Below, piece by piece: positions 1 through 5,632 of a stretch of 5,632 nucleotides of DNA. The stretch comes from Candidatus Woesearchaeota archaeon (GTDB taxonomy: Archaea; Nanobdellota; Nanobdellia; Woesearchaeales; UBA11716), in the NCBI GenBank assembly GCA_013329175.1, contig DUKR01000026.1, positions 4,221-9,852 on the forward strand, in the 5' to 3' direction. The translations under genes were made by a program, and so were the position numbers. Within the stretch, counting starts at the first letter, position 1, and every line of letters starts with the position of its first letter. Under the pieces are notes generated by a model that was not told where the DNA came from, did no database searches, and saw only the letters and a list, made by a program, of their open reading frames with translations.

Positions 1-351
1 CTTTCTTCATTTTTCTTTTCTCCATCGGAATTGACAAGTGCACTATGCTCTGCAATACAAAGGATGAAGTTACCTACTGGCTGTGGAAACGATGGGAGGG
101 GTGCTAATGCCTTTTTCCTAATGAGCTTTTGGGGAATGCCAAATGGGAAATGTCCCTAACCTTACTTGCTGAAACTTTCAGGTGAGTGAAGGAGTACCTT
201 ATTTTTGGATTCTTGCGTGGAAGGTCAATAAGAAATCCACTCTGCACCATGAGCAAAAACAAGCTTTTTAACTGCATCCAGTTTCCTGTAAGAAAAAGCC
301 GCCAGTTACCACAATATTAAAAGAAGGATTTTGAGCAGGAAGAGGAAAGCG
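1..351. other. Upstream region of the sigma gene, no confident gene
   Basis: I see no convincing gene here. Several short open frames exist. One on the + strand is open from base 1 to a TAA at 157-159 (ATG at 64). A second runs from GTG 186 to TAA 318-320 (44 residues). One on the - strand starts at ATG 277-275 and ends before base 100. None has a recognisable motif or a well-spaced ribosome site. On the - strand an ATG at 25-23 opens a frame beginning MEKRKMKK that leaves the window at base 1. It could be the start of a divergent gene, but eight codons prove nothing. Two small inverted repeats are present: CTGAAA-C-TTTCAG at 169-181 and GGGA-aatg-TCCC at 145-156. AT-rich boxes at 264-270 and 313-320 are candidate promoter elements for the sigma gene, not assignable with confidence. 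Confidence 0.5.
341..346 (+). promoter_or_regulatory. Ribosome binding site that decides the sigma gene start
   Basis: AGAGGA lies 5 bases before ATG 352, a normal Shine-Dalgarno distance. The competing in-frame TTG at 331 has AAGGA at 324-328 only 2 bases upstream, which is too close. I therefore choose ATG 352. Confidence 0.55.
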
Positions 352-1887
352 ATGTCTTATAACATCAGAGAGCCCACGACGCGTAGTAGAGACATATATA
401 GTAGAGACATATATGGATGCTATCTTCAATCTATAGCCAATTTACCATTATTGACCAGAGATGAGGAACAAGAGATTGGAAAGAGATTAGAATCACACTC
501 CTTAGACGTCTTGAGAACAGTCATCCCAACACGTCGTTTTCAGCAACAGCTATTCGCCTTATTTGACCTTGCAAATAGATCAGGGGAGGTAGGATTTTCT
601 ACCAAAAAATATACAAATAGGAAAAAAGAAGGTAACAAAAAAAATGCAGAGGAAATGTTTCACGTCCTTGCAGAAAAGATACAACCAATCTACAATCAAT
701 TGTTTTCAGCAATGGCTGATGGCTCCGCTCTAAATATTTACTTGGAACAGATTAGTGATCTGATATTTACTGATGTTGATAATACGACATTTTTGAGATA
801 TGCTGAAAATACAGTTGTGTCTAAAGAATTCAAACTAGAAGATACTATTGATAAAATAATCCAGATTCCAGACGGCAGGAGGCAATTTATTGATTTATTA
901 ACACCTACAGACGGAAATTACGGGAATATTTTCGAAAAAGAAATGAATGTGGATAAAGCAAAAGTTGCAGAAAAATTGGCGGAGAAAGTAGATCATCTAG
1001 AAAGTGCCTATGACAGTGTTTCTTGTTTAGCATTGACACTGTATACCAATATCAATAAAAATCTTCTGCAGAAAATAGCTACAACATCACAAGAATTAAT
1101 TGAGACTAATTCTGAGCAACTCATTTCAAGGGAGCAGATATATCAGGAAAATTTTAAAGGCATAATACGTGCACGGGATCAGTTGATGGAAGGAAATGTA
1201 AGGTTGGTGATATCCATTGCAAAAAAATATAAATCTACGGGGATTCCCCTAATTGACTTGATTGGAGAAGGCAACATTGGCCTTTCCAGAGCTGTAGCAA
1301 AATTTGATTACAGGCTTGGTTATACATTTTCAACCTACGCATCGTATTGGATCCGGGAGCATATCCTCAAGATGCTTAATAAGAATGACCTGATTTATTC
1401 CCCTAATAGTTATTATAATGCTAGAAAACGTTTATTCAAATATATAGAGGAGGCCTATACAAAATCGAATAAGAAACCCCCTCTAGAGGAGTTAGGAGCG
1501 TTCATGAAGTTAGATCTGTTCTCTATTTGTCAGCTTCTGTTATCCAATAGGAGAACTATTCCGTTAGACCAGCCGTTTAGTGACATGGGTGAGCAAACAC
1601 CTCTTGATACCCTGGTGGACCCATGCCCACATCCCTACGAGAATATTTATCAACAGAATGTTGAGGTTGTAATGAAGAACATTTTGGAAACCCTGACTGA
1701 AAGAGAGGAAACAGTACTACACTTACATTATGGCTTAGATGGCAACGAAAAAATGACCCTTGTAGATATAGGCAAAAGGTTTGGCATAACCCGCGAAAGA
1801 GTCAGGCAGATTGAACAAATTGCATTAAGAAAATTAAAGTGTATATTAAAGCATCAAGACTGGAGCCCTGAATTGATAGACTTCTAA
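352..1887 (+). CDS. RNA polymerase sigma factor, sigma-70 family, RpoD/SigA-type
   Basis: This 511-residue protein (518 from TTG 331) would bind core RNA polymerase and direct promoter recognition and opening. Seen: region 1.2 at about 19-47 (LPLLTRDEEQEIGKRLE); a poorly conserved span of about 220 residues, similar in size to the non-conserved region of proteobacterial RpoD; region 2 at 273-351 (LVISIAKKY, DLIGEGNIGL, FSTYASYWIR); region 3 and finger at about 352-423 (IPLDQPF...DTLVDP); region 4 at 438-503 with helix-turn-helix ITRERVRQIEQIALRKLK. There is no region 1.1. By alignment to E. coli RpoD, the -35 readers R584, E585 and Q589 are kept (R481, E482, Q486). The -10 readers Q437 and T440 are E336 and L339, W433 is Y332, and Q406 in the core-binding motif is G305. 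The gene is much more AT-rich and AGA/ATA-rich than its neighbours, and converges on ilvC. Family certain; host and target promoters unknown. Confidence 0.95.
   Translation: MSYNIREPTTRSRDIYSRDIYGCYLQSIANLPLLTRDEEQEIGKRLESHSLDVLRTVIPTRRFQQQLFALFDLANRSGEVGFSTKKYTNRKKEGNKKNAEEMFHVLAEKIQPIYNQLFSAMADGSALNIYLEQISDLIFTDVDNTTFLRYAENTVVSKEFKLEDTIDKIIQIPDGRRQFIDLLTPTDGNYGNIFEKEMNVDKAKVAEKLAEKVDHLESAYDSVSCLALTLYTNINKNLLQKIATTSQELIETNSEQLISREQIYQENFKGIIRARDQLMEGNVRLVISIAKKYKSTGIPLIDLIGEGNIGLSRAVAKFDYRLGYTFSTYASYWIREHILKMLNKNDLIYSPNSYYNARKRLFKYIEEAYTKSNKKPPLEELGAFMKLDLFSICQLLLSNRRTIPLDQPFSDMGEQTPLDTLVDPCPHPYENIYQQNVEVVMKNILETLTEREETVLHLHYGLDGNEKMTLVDIGKRFGITRERVRQIEQIALRKLKCILKHQDWSPELIDF
385..414 (+). 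repeat. 15-base perfect tandem duplication inside the sigma gene
   Basis: The unit AGTAGAGACATATAT occurs twice back to back (385-399 and 400-414). Being 15 bases, it keeps the frame and doubles the residues S-R-D-I-Y just before region 1.2. No other copy was noticed in the window. It looks like a recent slippage or a small duplication. Confidence 0.95.
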
Positions 1888-1930
1888 TATATAATGCCGC
1901 CCCTTCTTCTGCTGCCCAGCAAATTCATCC
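1888..1930. other. Convergent gap between the sigma gene and ilvC
   Basis: These 43 bases separate the stop codons of two convergent genes. I see no GC-rich hairpin followed by a T-run in either direction, so no intrinsic terminator can be claimed. Base composition changes sharply at about this point, from AT-rich on the left to near or above half G/C on the right. Confidence 0.6.
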
Positions 1931-2920
1931 TTATAATGTCTTCACAAACAACCTGCGTATCTCCCTGCCAACCCTCTCTATCTCATGCTTGCCTATGTCT
2001 TCACGGGCTTTTTTCAGAGTGGGCATTCCTTTTTCATACTCAGCTATCCACTGCTTTGCAAATTCGCCTGATTCAATTCGCTTCAGCGCTTCCTTCATCC
2101 GCTGCTTGACATCAGGAGTGATTATCTTATGCCCAACAGACCACATCCCGTACTCTGCTGTGTTGGAGATGACCTCAGCCATTCTCTGGATGCCTCCCTC
2201 ATACATCAGGTCAACAATCAGCTTCAGCTCATGCAGGCACTCAAAATACGCCATCTCAGCAGGATATCCCGCTTCTGTCAGCGTCTCAAACCCTGCCTTG
2301 ACAAGCTCAACACACCCGCCGCACAGCACCGTCTGCTCGCCAAAAAGGTCTTCATAGGTCTCCTGCTCAAACGTGCACTGCAACACTCCTGCTCTGGTAA
2401 GCCCGCAGGCTTTTGCAAGCGCCAGAGCAACAGCTTTTGCCTTTCCTGAGGCATCCTGCTTAACGGAAATAAGCCCAGGAGTTCCAAATCCCTGCAGGAA
2501 GAGCTTGCGGACTTCTGTCCCAGGAGCCTTTGGCGCAATCATGATGGCATCTACTCCCTGAGGAGGGACAATGCGCCTGAAGCAGACATTGAAGCCATGG
2601 CTCCATGACAAGGTCTTGCCAGGCTGCGTATGCTGCCTGATTTCCGTATCATATACCACTTTCTGGCATTCGTCGGGAATGAGGATGTGGATGATGTCTG
2701 CTTTTTTTGCTGCTTCTGCTATCGGCGCAACAGCAAGGCCCTCTTCCTGCGCTTTCTTCCATGAGGCTCCGTTCTTGCGAACACCCACAATCACCGAAAG
2801 GCCTGAATCCTTCATGCAAAGGCTTTGGGCTCTTCCCTGAGCGCCATAGCCGATGACCGCAATTGTCCTGCCCTTGACAGCGTCAAGATTCGCATCTTTA
2901 TCATAGAGTAAGTTGACCAT
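1931..2920 (-). CDS. ilvC: Ketol-acid reductoisomerase, class I
   Basis: The enzyme converts acetolactate or acetohydroxybutyrate to the dihydroxy acid with NAD(P)H and Mg2+, the second common step of valine, leucine and isoleucine synthesis, in the cytoplasm. Its 329 residues match the class I length. Seen: Rossmann motif GYGAQG at 24-29; cofactor loop around 46-54 (GVRKNGASW); H108 in SHGFN; APKAPG at 130-134; and the knotted C-terminal domain with metal ligands D191 and E195 (DLFGEQTVLCGG), E227 and E231 (ECLHELKLIVDLMYEGGI) and S252 (SNTAEYG). All expected catalytic residues are present, so it should be active. In the cofactor loop the usual G-S-x-S is N-G-A-S, losing one phosphate-contacting serine. 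ATG 2920 has a good ribosome site and its own promoter, 62 bases after the upstream gene. No ilvB, ilvN or ilvD lies in the window. Confidence 0.96.
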   Translation of the reverse strand: MVNLLYDKDANLDAVKGRTIAVIGYGAQGRAQSLCMKDSGLSVIVGVRKNGASWKKAQEEGLAVAPIAEAAKKADIIHILIPDECQKVVYDTEIRQHTQPGKTLSWSHGFNVCFRRIVPPQGVDAIMIAPKAPGTEVRKLFLQGFGTPGLISVKQDASGKAKAVALALAKACGLTRAGVLQCTFEQETYEDLFGEQTVLCGGCVELVKAGFETLTEAGYPAEMAYFECLHELKLIVDLMYEGGIQRMAEVISNTAEYGMWSVGHKIITPDVKQRMKEALKRIESGEFAKQWIAEYEKGMPTLKKAREDIGKHEIERVGREIRRLFVKTL

Positions 2921-2925
2921 TTAAT

Positions 2926-2934
2926 TCACCATCC
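2926..2934 (-). promoter_or_regulatory. ilvC ribosome binding site
   Basis: On the - strand GGATGGTGA ends 5 bases before the ilvC ATG. The GGTGA part is a full match to the anti-Shine-Dalgarno end of 16S rRNA. It confirms the ATG at 2920 as the start. Confidence 0.75.
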
Positions 2935-2957
2935 ATACTGCCTGAAAAAGAGCGGCC

Positions 2958-2970
2958 TTTTTAAATTTTT
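2958..2970 (-). promoter_or_regulatory. Candidate archaeal-type TATA box of ilvC
   Basis: On the - strand AAAAATTTAAAAA is preceded by CCGAC and followed by GC-rich sequence, so it stands out as an A/T-only island. Its centre is about 44 bases before the ilvC ATG. An archaeal start site about 25 bases downstream would give a leader near 20 bases that contains the GGTGA site. No good bacterial -35/-10 pair is seen at this place. The reading as an archaeal promoter is inference. Confidence 0.45.
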
Positions 2971-2982
2971 GTCGGAACCGCC

Positions 2983-5277
2983 TCACCTCGACACAATCAC
3001 CTCAGGCTCCTCATCAGCATCCTCAAGAATCTCAACGTCAGCAGTAACGCCATTCTCATCAATGCAGGCTGCACTCTCCAGAGACGCTTTTCCAACGCCA
3101 GTGTACACGTCAATCTGCTTTGCTCTAACCCAAGGGCCATGGTCCTCAGTCAGGTAGTAGCCGTTCCACTGCTCACAGCAGCCCTCATCTGCATCCCTGC
3201 AATTCCTGAACGTGACATACACATCTTTATTCCGCGGCAGTCGTGATGGCTCTCCAATGGCAAGAGTCCTTCTGGCAGCAACCCTGCTCCCGCTGTACTT
3301 TGCAAGAATTGCTGGTGTTGGCTCCTGATAGTTGTACCTCTCCCTGCTGCGCTCAGGATACTGGCTGATAAACGAAAAAAGCATCACCATGCCATCAGTG
3401 GTTACCCCCGAGCCCTGGCACCACACCTCATGAAAGAAGGACCTTCTCTCTTCTGGAATCCTGCAACTCTCTCGATTGTTCCAGTTTCCCCCATAGAGGT
3501 ACCACCACAGTAAGGCGCCATCACCTGATGTCGTATGCCTCCTTCCCCTTATTGCACTTCTCAGCCCATCAATGGTATAGTCTCCTTCAAAGGCAGTGAA
3601 ATATCGTGTTACCTGCACACCTGTAATCACTTCTCCTTTCTTTTTGCAGGTCCATGATGCAGTGCTGCAAAAGAACCCTTCCCCACAATTTGCGTCAGTG
3701 ATGCATGGGTAGCACCTGTCGCAGTAGCAGGTGCCGCCTGGGCTGAATAGCTCAGGGCAGTGCACCTCCTGCTCAACGCATGTCCCCTCATCAGCTCCTT
3801 CTTCCTTAGCACAGGCATAGGCAATAAGGCTTTCTTCCCTGCAGGAGGGCGCTGGACAGTCATCGTCTTTGCTGCAGGCTGAGGGCTGCCCATCGTCAGG
3901 CTCTTCTCCCGCAGCGAAAAAGACGTCGGCATCAAGGATGCCATCACCGTTGGAGTCAGTGTCAAGCCAGTTTGGTATGCCATCATTATCCATGTCATCA
4001 TGGCTGCTCATTTCGAGCAGATCAGGGATGCCGTCGCAATCGCTGTCCCCCTCACACCTCCCGCTGCCTGGCTCTGCAGAGCAGGCAACACATACTCCAT
4101 TCCTGCAATAGCCGATATCGCAGGGTGCTCCTTCATCGCCAAACAGTATGGCTCCTCTAAGGGTATCATCAGCCTGGAGAATAAACGCAATGGCATCGTC
4201 AGGAACAAGGGTGTCCTCCCCAACAATACTGCAGTACAGGTTCTCACCCCTGCATTGGCTATTGCCTGCAGAGGGCATTTCCTCAATGTTATCTCCCAGG
4301 TCATAACAGCCATGAATTCCAAGCCCCTGCAGATAATACAACGGCCCTCCTGCTGCTGTTATCACTTCTGCGCCTCTGCACATTGCCCAATAGCCCCTAT
4401 AGGAGGCATCCCCTATATTGTACATGCCAGCATCACCATAGTAATCAATTTCTGCAATCACCTCTTCTTTTTTTTTCTGGCATGCTTCTGCTTTGCCCTG
4501 GATGGCATCAACGCACTTTTGGTAGCACTCTGAGCTTTTGTCATTGGTGCACTTTGCATCTATGTCATCCTCATCAGGGATCCCGTTCCTGTTCTTATCC
4601 CAGTCTAGGTCATCGGGAATGCCATCATGGTCATCATCATTGTCATAGCCGCCAGTATCATCAGGAGCGCAACTGCCAGCGGCATTTGCTAGATTTCCCA
4701 CATTGTCACAGGTACCGTCGCCGTCCTGGTCAGGGTCACTTGCGTCGGCTAGCCCATCCCCGTCTAAGTCACCAGGCAGGTTAGGGTTGTTCTCGTCATT
4801 GGCATTCCACCCTGGAAACCCGTTGCCGTCCCTGTCAAACGTTTCCCCTCGAAAGCTGCATATTGGCACCTGCGGGTATGGCTCTTCTTCTTCCTGCTCT
4901 TCTGCCCGCACAGCAGAGATGCCAGATGCCTTGGGCGCCTCTCCATTATGCGCATAGGGAGTGATGCTGCGGCCGTCTGGGGTGCTTACCATCACCTCAG
5001 CATTTCCTTCCCTGAGAATATCCATGTCAATGATAATCGAGTTTTGGGTGGTCACTGCCAGAAGATAGGGATGCTGATGCCCGCCATTTCCCTTTGCTTC
5101 TATTCTGACAATGTATGTTGAGCTGGCCGATGGCCAGGAGATGTTGGTCATTGCACTGCCCTTGGGCTGTTCATGTGCCAGCGCAAGCCCAGATGCCAGC
5201 CAAGGGATGAAGGTGCAGAGACAGAGTACTGCAAGAGCAGCAATGAGCCCCTGATGAGGGGCATTACGCAAAGCCAT
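2983..5277 (-). CDS. Secreted calcium-loop, cysteine-rich protein with C-terminal 3D domain
   Basis: This 764-residue protein starts with a signal peptide (basic start, hydrophobic 10-34, likely cut after LALA at 34). A beta-rich segment (44-110) and an acidic linker (EEQEEEEP, 126-133) follow. Two blocks of thrombospondin-type-3-like calcium loops lie at 147-238 (DLDGDGLAD, DDDHDGIPDD) and 409-450 (DMDNDGIPNW). A cysteine-rich region at 468-544 has C-x3-DDDC and C-x3-ANC spacings. From 551 to 731 the pattern fits a 3D domain (MltA/YocH double-psi barrel): CQGSGVTTDG at 620-629, TLAIGEP at 671-677, EDHG at 711-714, QIDVY at 721-725. Two of the three name-giving aspartates are clear (D712, D723); the third position appears to be E676. 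Such domains cleave or bind peptidoglycan in bacteria. Many cysteines imply disulfides outside the cell. No membrane anchor is seen at the C-terminus. Function is inferred; the domain call is moderately sure. Confidence 0.82.
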   Translation of the reverse strand: MALRNAPHQGLIAALAVLCLCTFIPWLASGLALAHEQPKGSAMTNISWPSASSTYIVRIEAKGNGGHQHPYLLAVTTQNSIIIDMDILREGNAEVMVSTPDGRSITPYAHNGEAPKASGISAVRAEEQEEEEPYPQVPICSFRGETFDRDGNGFPGWNANDENNPNLPGDLDGDGLADASDPDQDGDGTCDNVGNLANAAGSCAPDDTGGYDNDDDHDGIPDDLDWDKNRNGIPDEDDIDAKCTNDKSSECYQKCVDAIQGKAEACQKKKEEVIAEIDYYGDAGMYNIGDASYRGYWAMCRGAEVITAAGGPLYYLQGLGIHGCYDLGDNIEEMPSAGNSQCRGENLYCSIVGEDTLVPDDAIAFILQADDTLRGAILFGDEGAPCDIGYCRNGVCVACSAEPGSGRCEGDSDCDGIPDLLEMSSHDDMDNDGIPNWLDTDSNGDGILDADVFFAAGEEPDDGQPSACSKDDDCPAPSCREESLIAYACAKEEGADEGTCVEQEVHCPELFSPGGTCYCDRCYPCITDANCGEGFFCSTASWTCKKKGEVITGVQVTRYFTAFEGDYTIDGLRSAIRGRRHTTSGDGALLWWYLYGGNWNNRESCRIPEERRSFFHEVWCQGSGVTTDGMVMLFSFISQYPERSRERYNYQEPTPAILAKYSGSRVAARRTLAIGEPSRLPRNKDVYVTFRNCRDADEGCCEQWNGYYLTEDHGPWVRAKQIDVYTGVGKASLESAACIDENGVTADVEILEDADEEPEVIVSR
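3928..4053 (-). repeat. Second block of D-x-D-x-D-G loops (coding repeat)
   Basis: This span encodes residues 409-450 of the secreted protein: DSDCDGIPDL, DMDNDGIPNW and DSNGDGILDA, three degenerate units about 13-17 residues apart. They match the calcium-binding loop pattern of thrombospondin type 3 repeats. At DNA level the units are only loosely similar (recurring GGCATCCC-like words). Confidence 0.75.
4564..4839 (-). repeat. First block of D-x-D-x-D-G loops (coding repeat)
   Basis: This span encodes residues 147-238 of the secreted protein. About five loops can be read: FDRDGNGFPGW, GDLDGDGLAD, DPDQDGDGTCDN, DDDHDGIPDD and DKNRNGIPDEDD. They are acidic and probably bind calcium. The block is separated from the second one by about 170 residues containing several cysteines. 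Confidence 0.8.
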
Positions 5278-5328
5278 AGTTGCTCTCTATTACATTACGT
5301 TAATAAGGGTTTGCATAGGGAGGGTATC
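5278..5328 (-). promoter_or_regulatory. Upstream region of the secreted-protein gene
   Basis: Only 51 bases separate the transposase remnant from this ATG. On the - strand CTTATTAA (5307-5300) is centred about 27 bases before the ATG, where an archaeal TATA box would give an almost leaderless transcript. A weak GAGAG lies at 5287-5283. Both are suggestive only. Confidence 0.3.
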
Positions 5329-5541
5329 TCAACTCTTCATGACTTTCAGGGCGTTAAAGGGAAACTCCTCTGCGATGCGATGCAGAACCCTGCGTAGTTC
5401 ATTCTCAAACGGATCGCTTCCTTGCTTCCGCTGTCTCCAGACACTATAGCCGCTCCTGCTGGCATCAACCAGTTGGCAGGCTTCAGGCATACTCCTGAGG
5501 TCGTTTTCTTGAAAATGGTTAGTAAGTACCATGTAGCTCAA
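5329..5541 (-). pseudogene. IS3-family transposase OrfB, N-terminal fragment
   Basis: Seventy residues, of which about the first 62 read like the N-terminus of an IS3-family OrfB: the helix-turn-helix-like segment EACQLVDASRSGYSVWRQR at 20-38, then ELRRVLHRIAEEFP at 48-61. Intact OrfB continues with a YGYRRI-like motif and the DDE integrase core, about 270-300 residues in all. Here the resemblance stops after FPF and the frame ends eight residues later, so the catalytic core is missing. It cannot be an active transposase. The frame opens at a TTG overlapping the OrfA stop and lies in the -1 frame relative to OrfA, as usual for this family. The break near 5355 is probably an old deletion edge next to the secreted-protein gene. 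Confidence 0.75.
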
Positions 5542-5632
5542 GCCAGTTTGATCCGCTCTTCCGCTAATCTTGCCTTTAGCGTCTCTGAAGCTTTTTTAAA
5601 AAAGTCCACTTGGGCATAAAGACGTCCCACTA
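5538..5632 (-). pseudogene. IS3-family OrfA, C-terminal part, running off the right edge
   Basis: Reading from 5630, thirty residues (VGRLYAQVDFFKKASETLKA and ten more) end at TGA 5540-5538. The G-R-L-x-x-x-V-D-F-x-K-K pattern is the coiled-coil end of IS3-family OrfA, the helix-turn-helix subunit normally translated with OrfB by frameshifting. The 5' part lies outside the window, so whether OrfA is intact is unknown; since OrfB is truncated, the element is marked as broken. Confidence 0.65.
5591..5604 (-). other. Candidate -1 frameshift site in the transposase
   Basis: The 14-base palindrome CTTTTTTAAAAAAG gives AAAAAAG on the - strand (5597-5591) within the OrfA end. The -1 frame is open from this run into OrfB. 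IS3 elements commonly use an A-run of this kind to make the OrfAB fusion. In OrfA frame it reads TTT AAA AAA GCT, which is not the exact A-AAA-AAG phase, so the call is moderate. Confidence 0.4.

Noticed and set aside
31..59. Bacterial-looking promoter TTGACA with AATACA 17 bases later
   Set aside because: The -10 half matches TATAAT at only three of six places, and it lies nearly 300 bases before the sigma gene with no gene in between.
186..320. Short + strand frame from GTG (44 residues) ahead of the sigma gene
   Set aside because: It has no spaced ribosome site and no recognisable pattern; it follows directly on an in-frame stop and may be chance.
1888..1930. Possible bidirectional terminator between the convergent genes
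   Set aside because: No stable hairpin with a T-run is visible on either strand.
1989..2840. Several + strand frames of 60-120 residues opposite ilvC
   Set aside because: ilvC on the other strand has every expected family motif; these are antisense shadows of it.
4000..4533. Long + strand open frame (177 residues) opposite the secreted-protein gene
   Set aside because: It lies wholly antisense to a gene with signal peptide, calcium loops and 3D motifs; its residues show no domain. Several other antisense frames in 3869-4957 are explained in the same way.
3928..4839. Repeated DNA words in this part, as a CRISPR array or microsatellite
   Set aside because: The repetition is degenerate and follows the codons of D-x-D-x-D-G loops; there are no constant repeats with unique spacers.

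Overview
The window holds three intact protein genes and a broken transposase, and it is a mixture of signals. Left to right: an untranslated or unassigned stretch (1-351); an AT-rich gene for a full-length sigma-70 (RpoD/SigA-type) RNA polymerase sigma factor on the + strand (352-1887); a 43-base convergent gap; then on the - strand a class I ketol-acid reductoisomerase (ilvC, 2920-1931) preceded by a large secreted, calcium-loop and cysteine-rich protein ending in a 3D (MltA/YocH-like) domain (5277-2983); and at the right edge the orfA/orfB junction of a truncated IS3-family transposase on the - strand (5632-5329).

Organism: uncertain. The secreted protein, with its thrombospondin-type-3-like D-x-D-x-D-G loops and C-x(n)-D-x-x-C cysteine clusters, and the ilvC promoter, with an A/T-only box about 44 bases before the ATG, a short leader and a GGTGA ribosome site, resemble DPANN-type archaea such as Woesearchaeota. 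The sigma factor is bacterial in kind. Complete bacterial-like sigma factors have been reported in archaeal single-cell genomes (Rinke et al. 2013), so the combination is not impossible. A bacterium from a poorly sampled phylum, or a chimeric assembly, would also fit. Composition supports two origins: bases 841-900 in the sigma gene hold 19 G/C of 60, bases 2401-2460 in ilvC hold 35 of 60.

How the genes relate: there is no operon logic joining them. ilvC needs acetolactate synthase and dihydroxyacid dehydratase encoded elsewhere. The secreted protein probably acts outside the cell, perhaps on a polysaccharide wall. The sigma factor keeps the -35-reading residues of region 4.2 but has replaced most of the -10 and extended -10 reading residues, so if it works it should read unusual promoters. 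The IS remnant and the composition change suggest an accessory or rearranged region.
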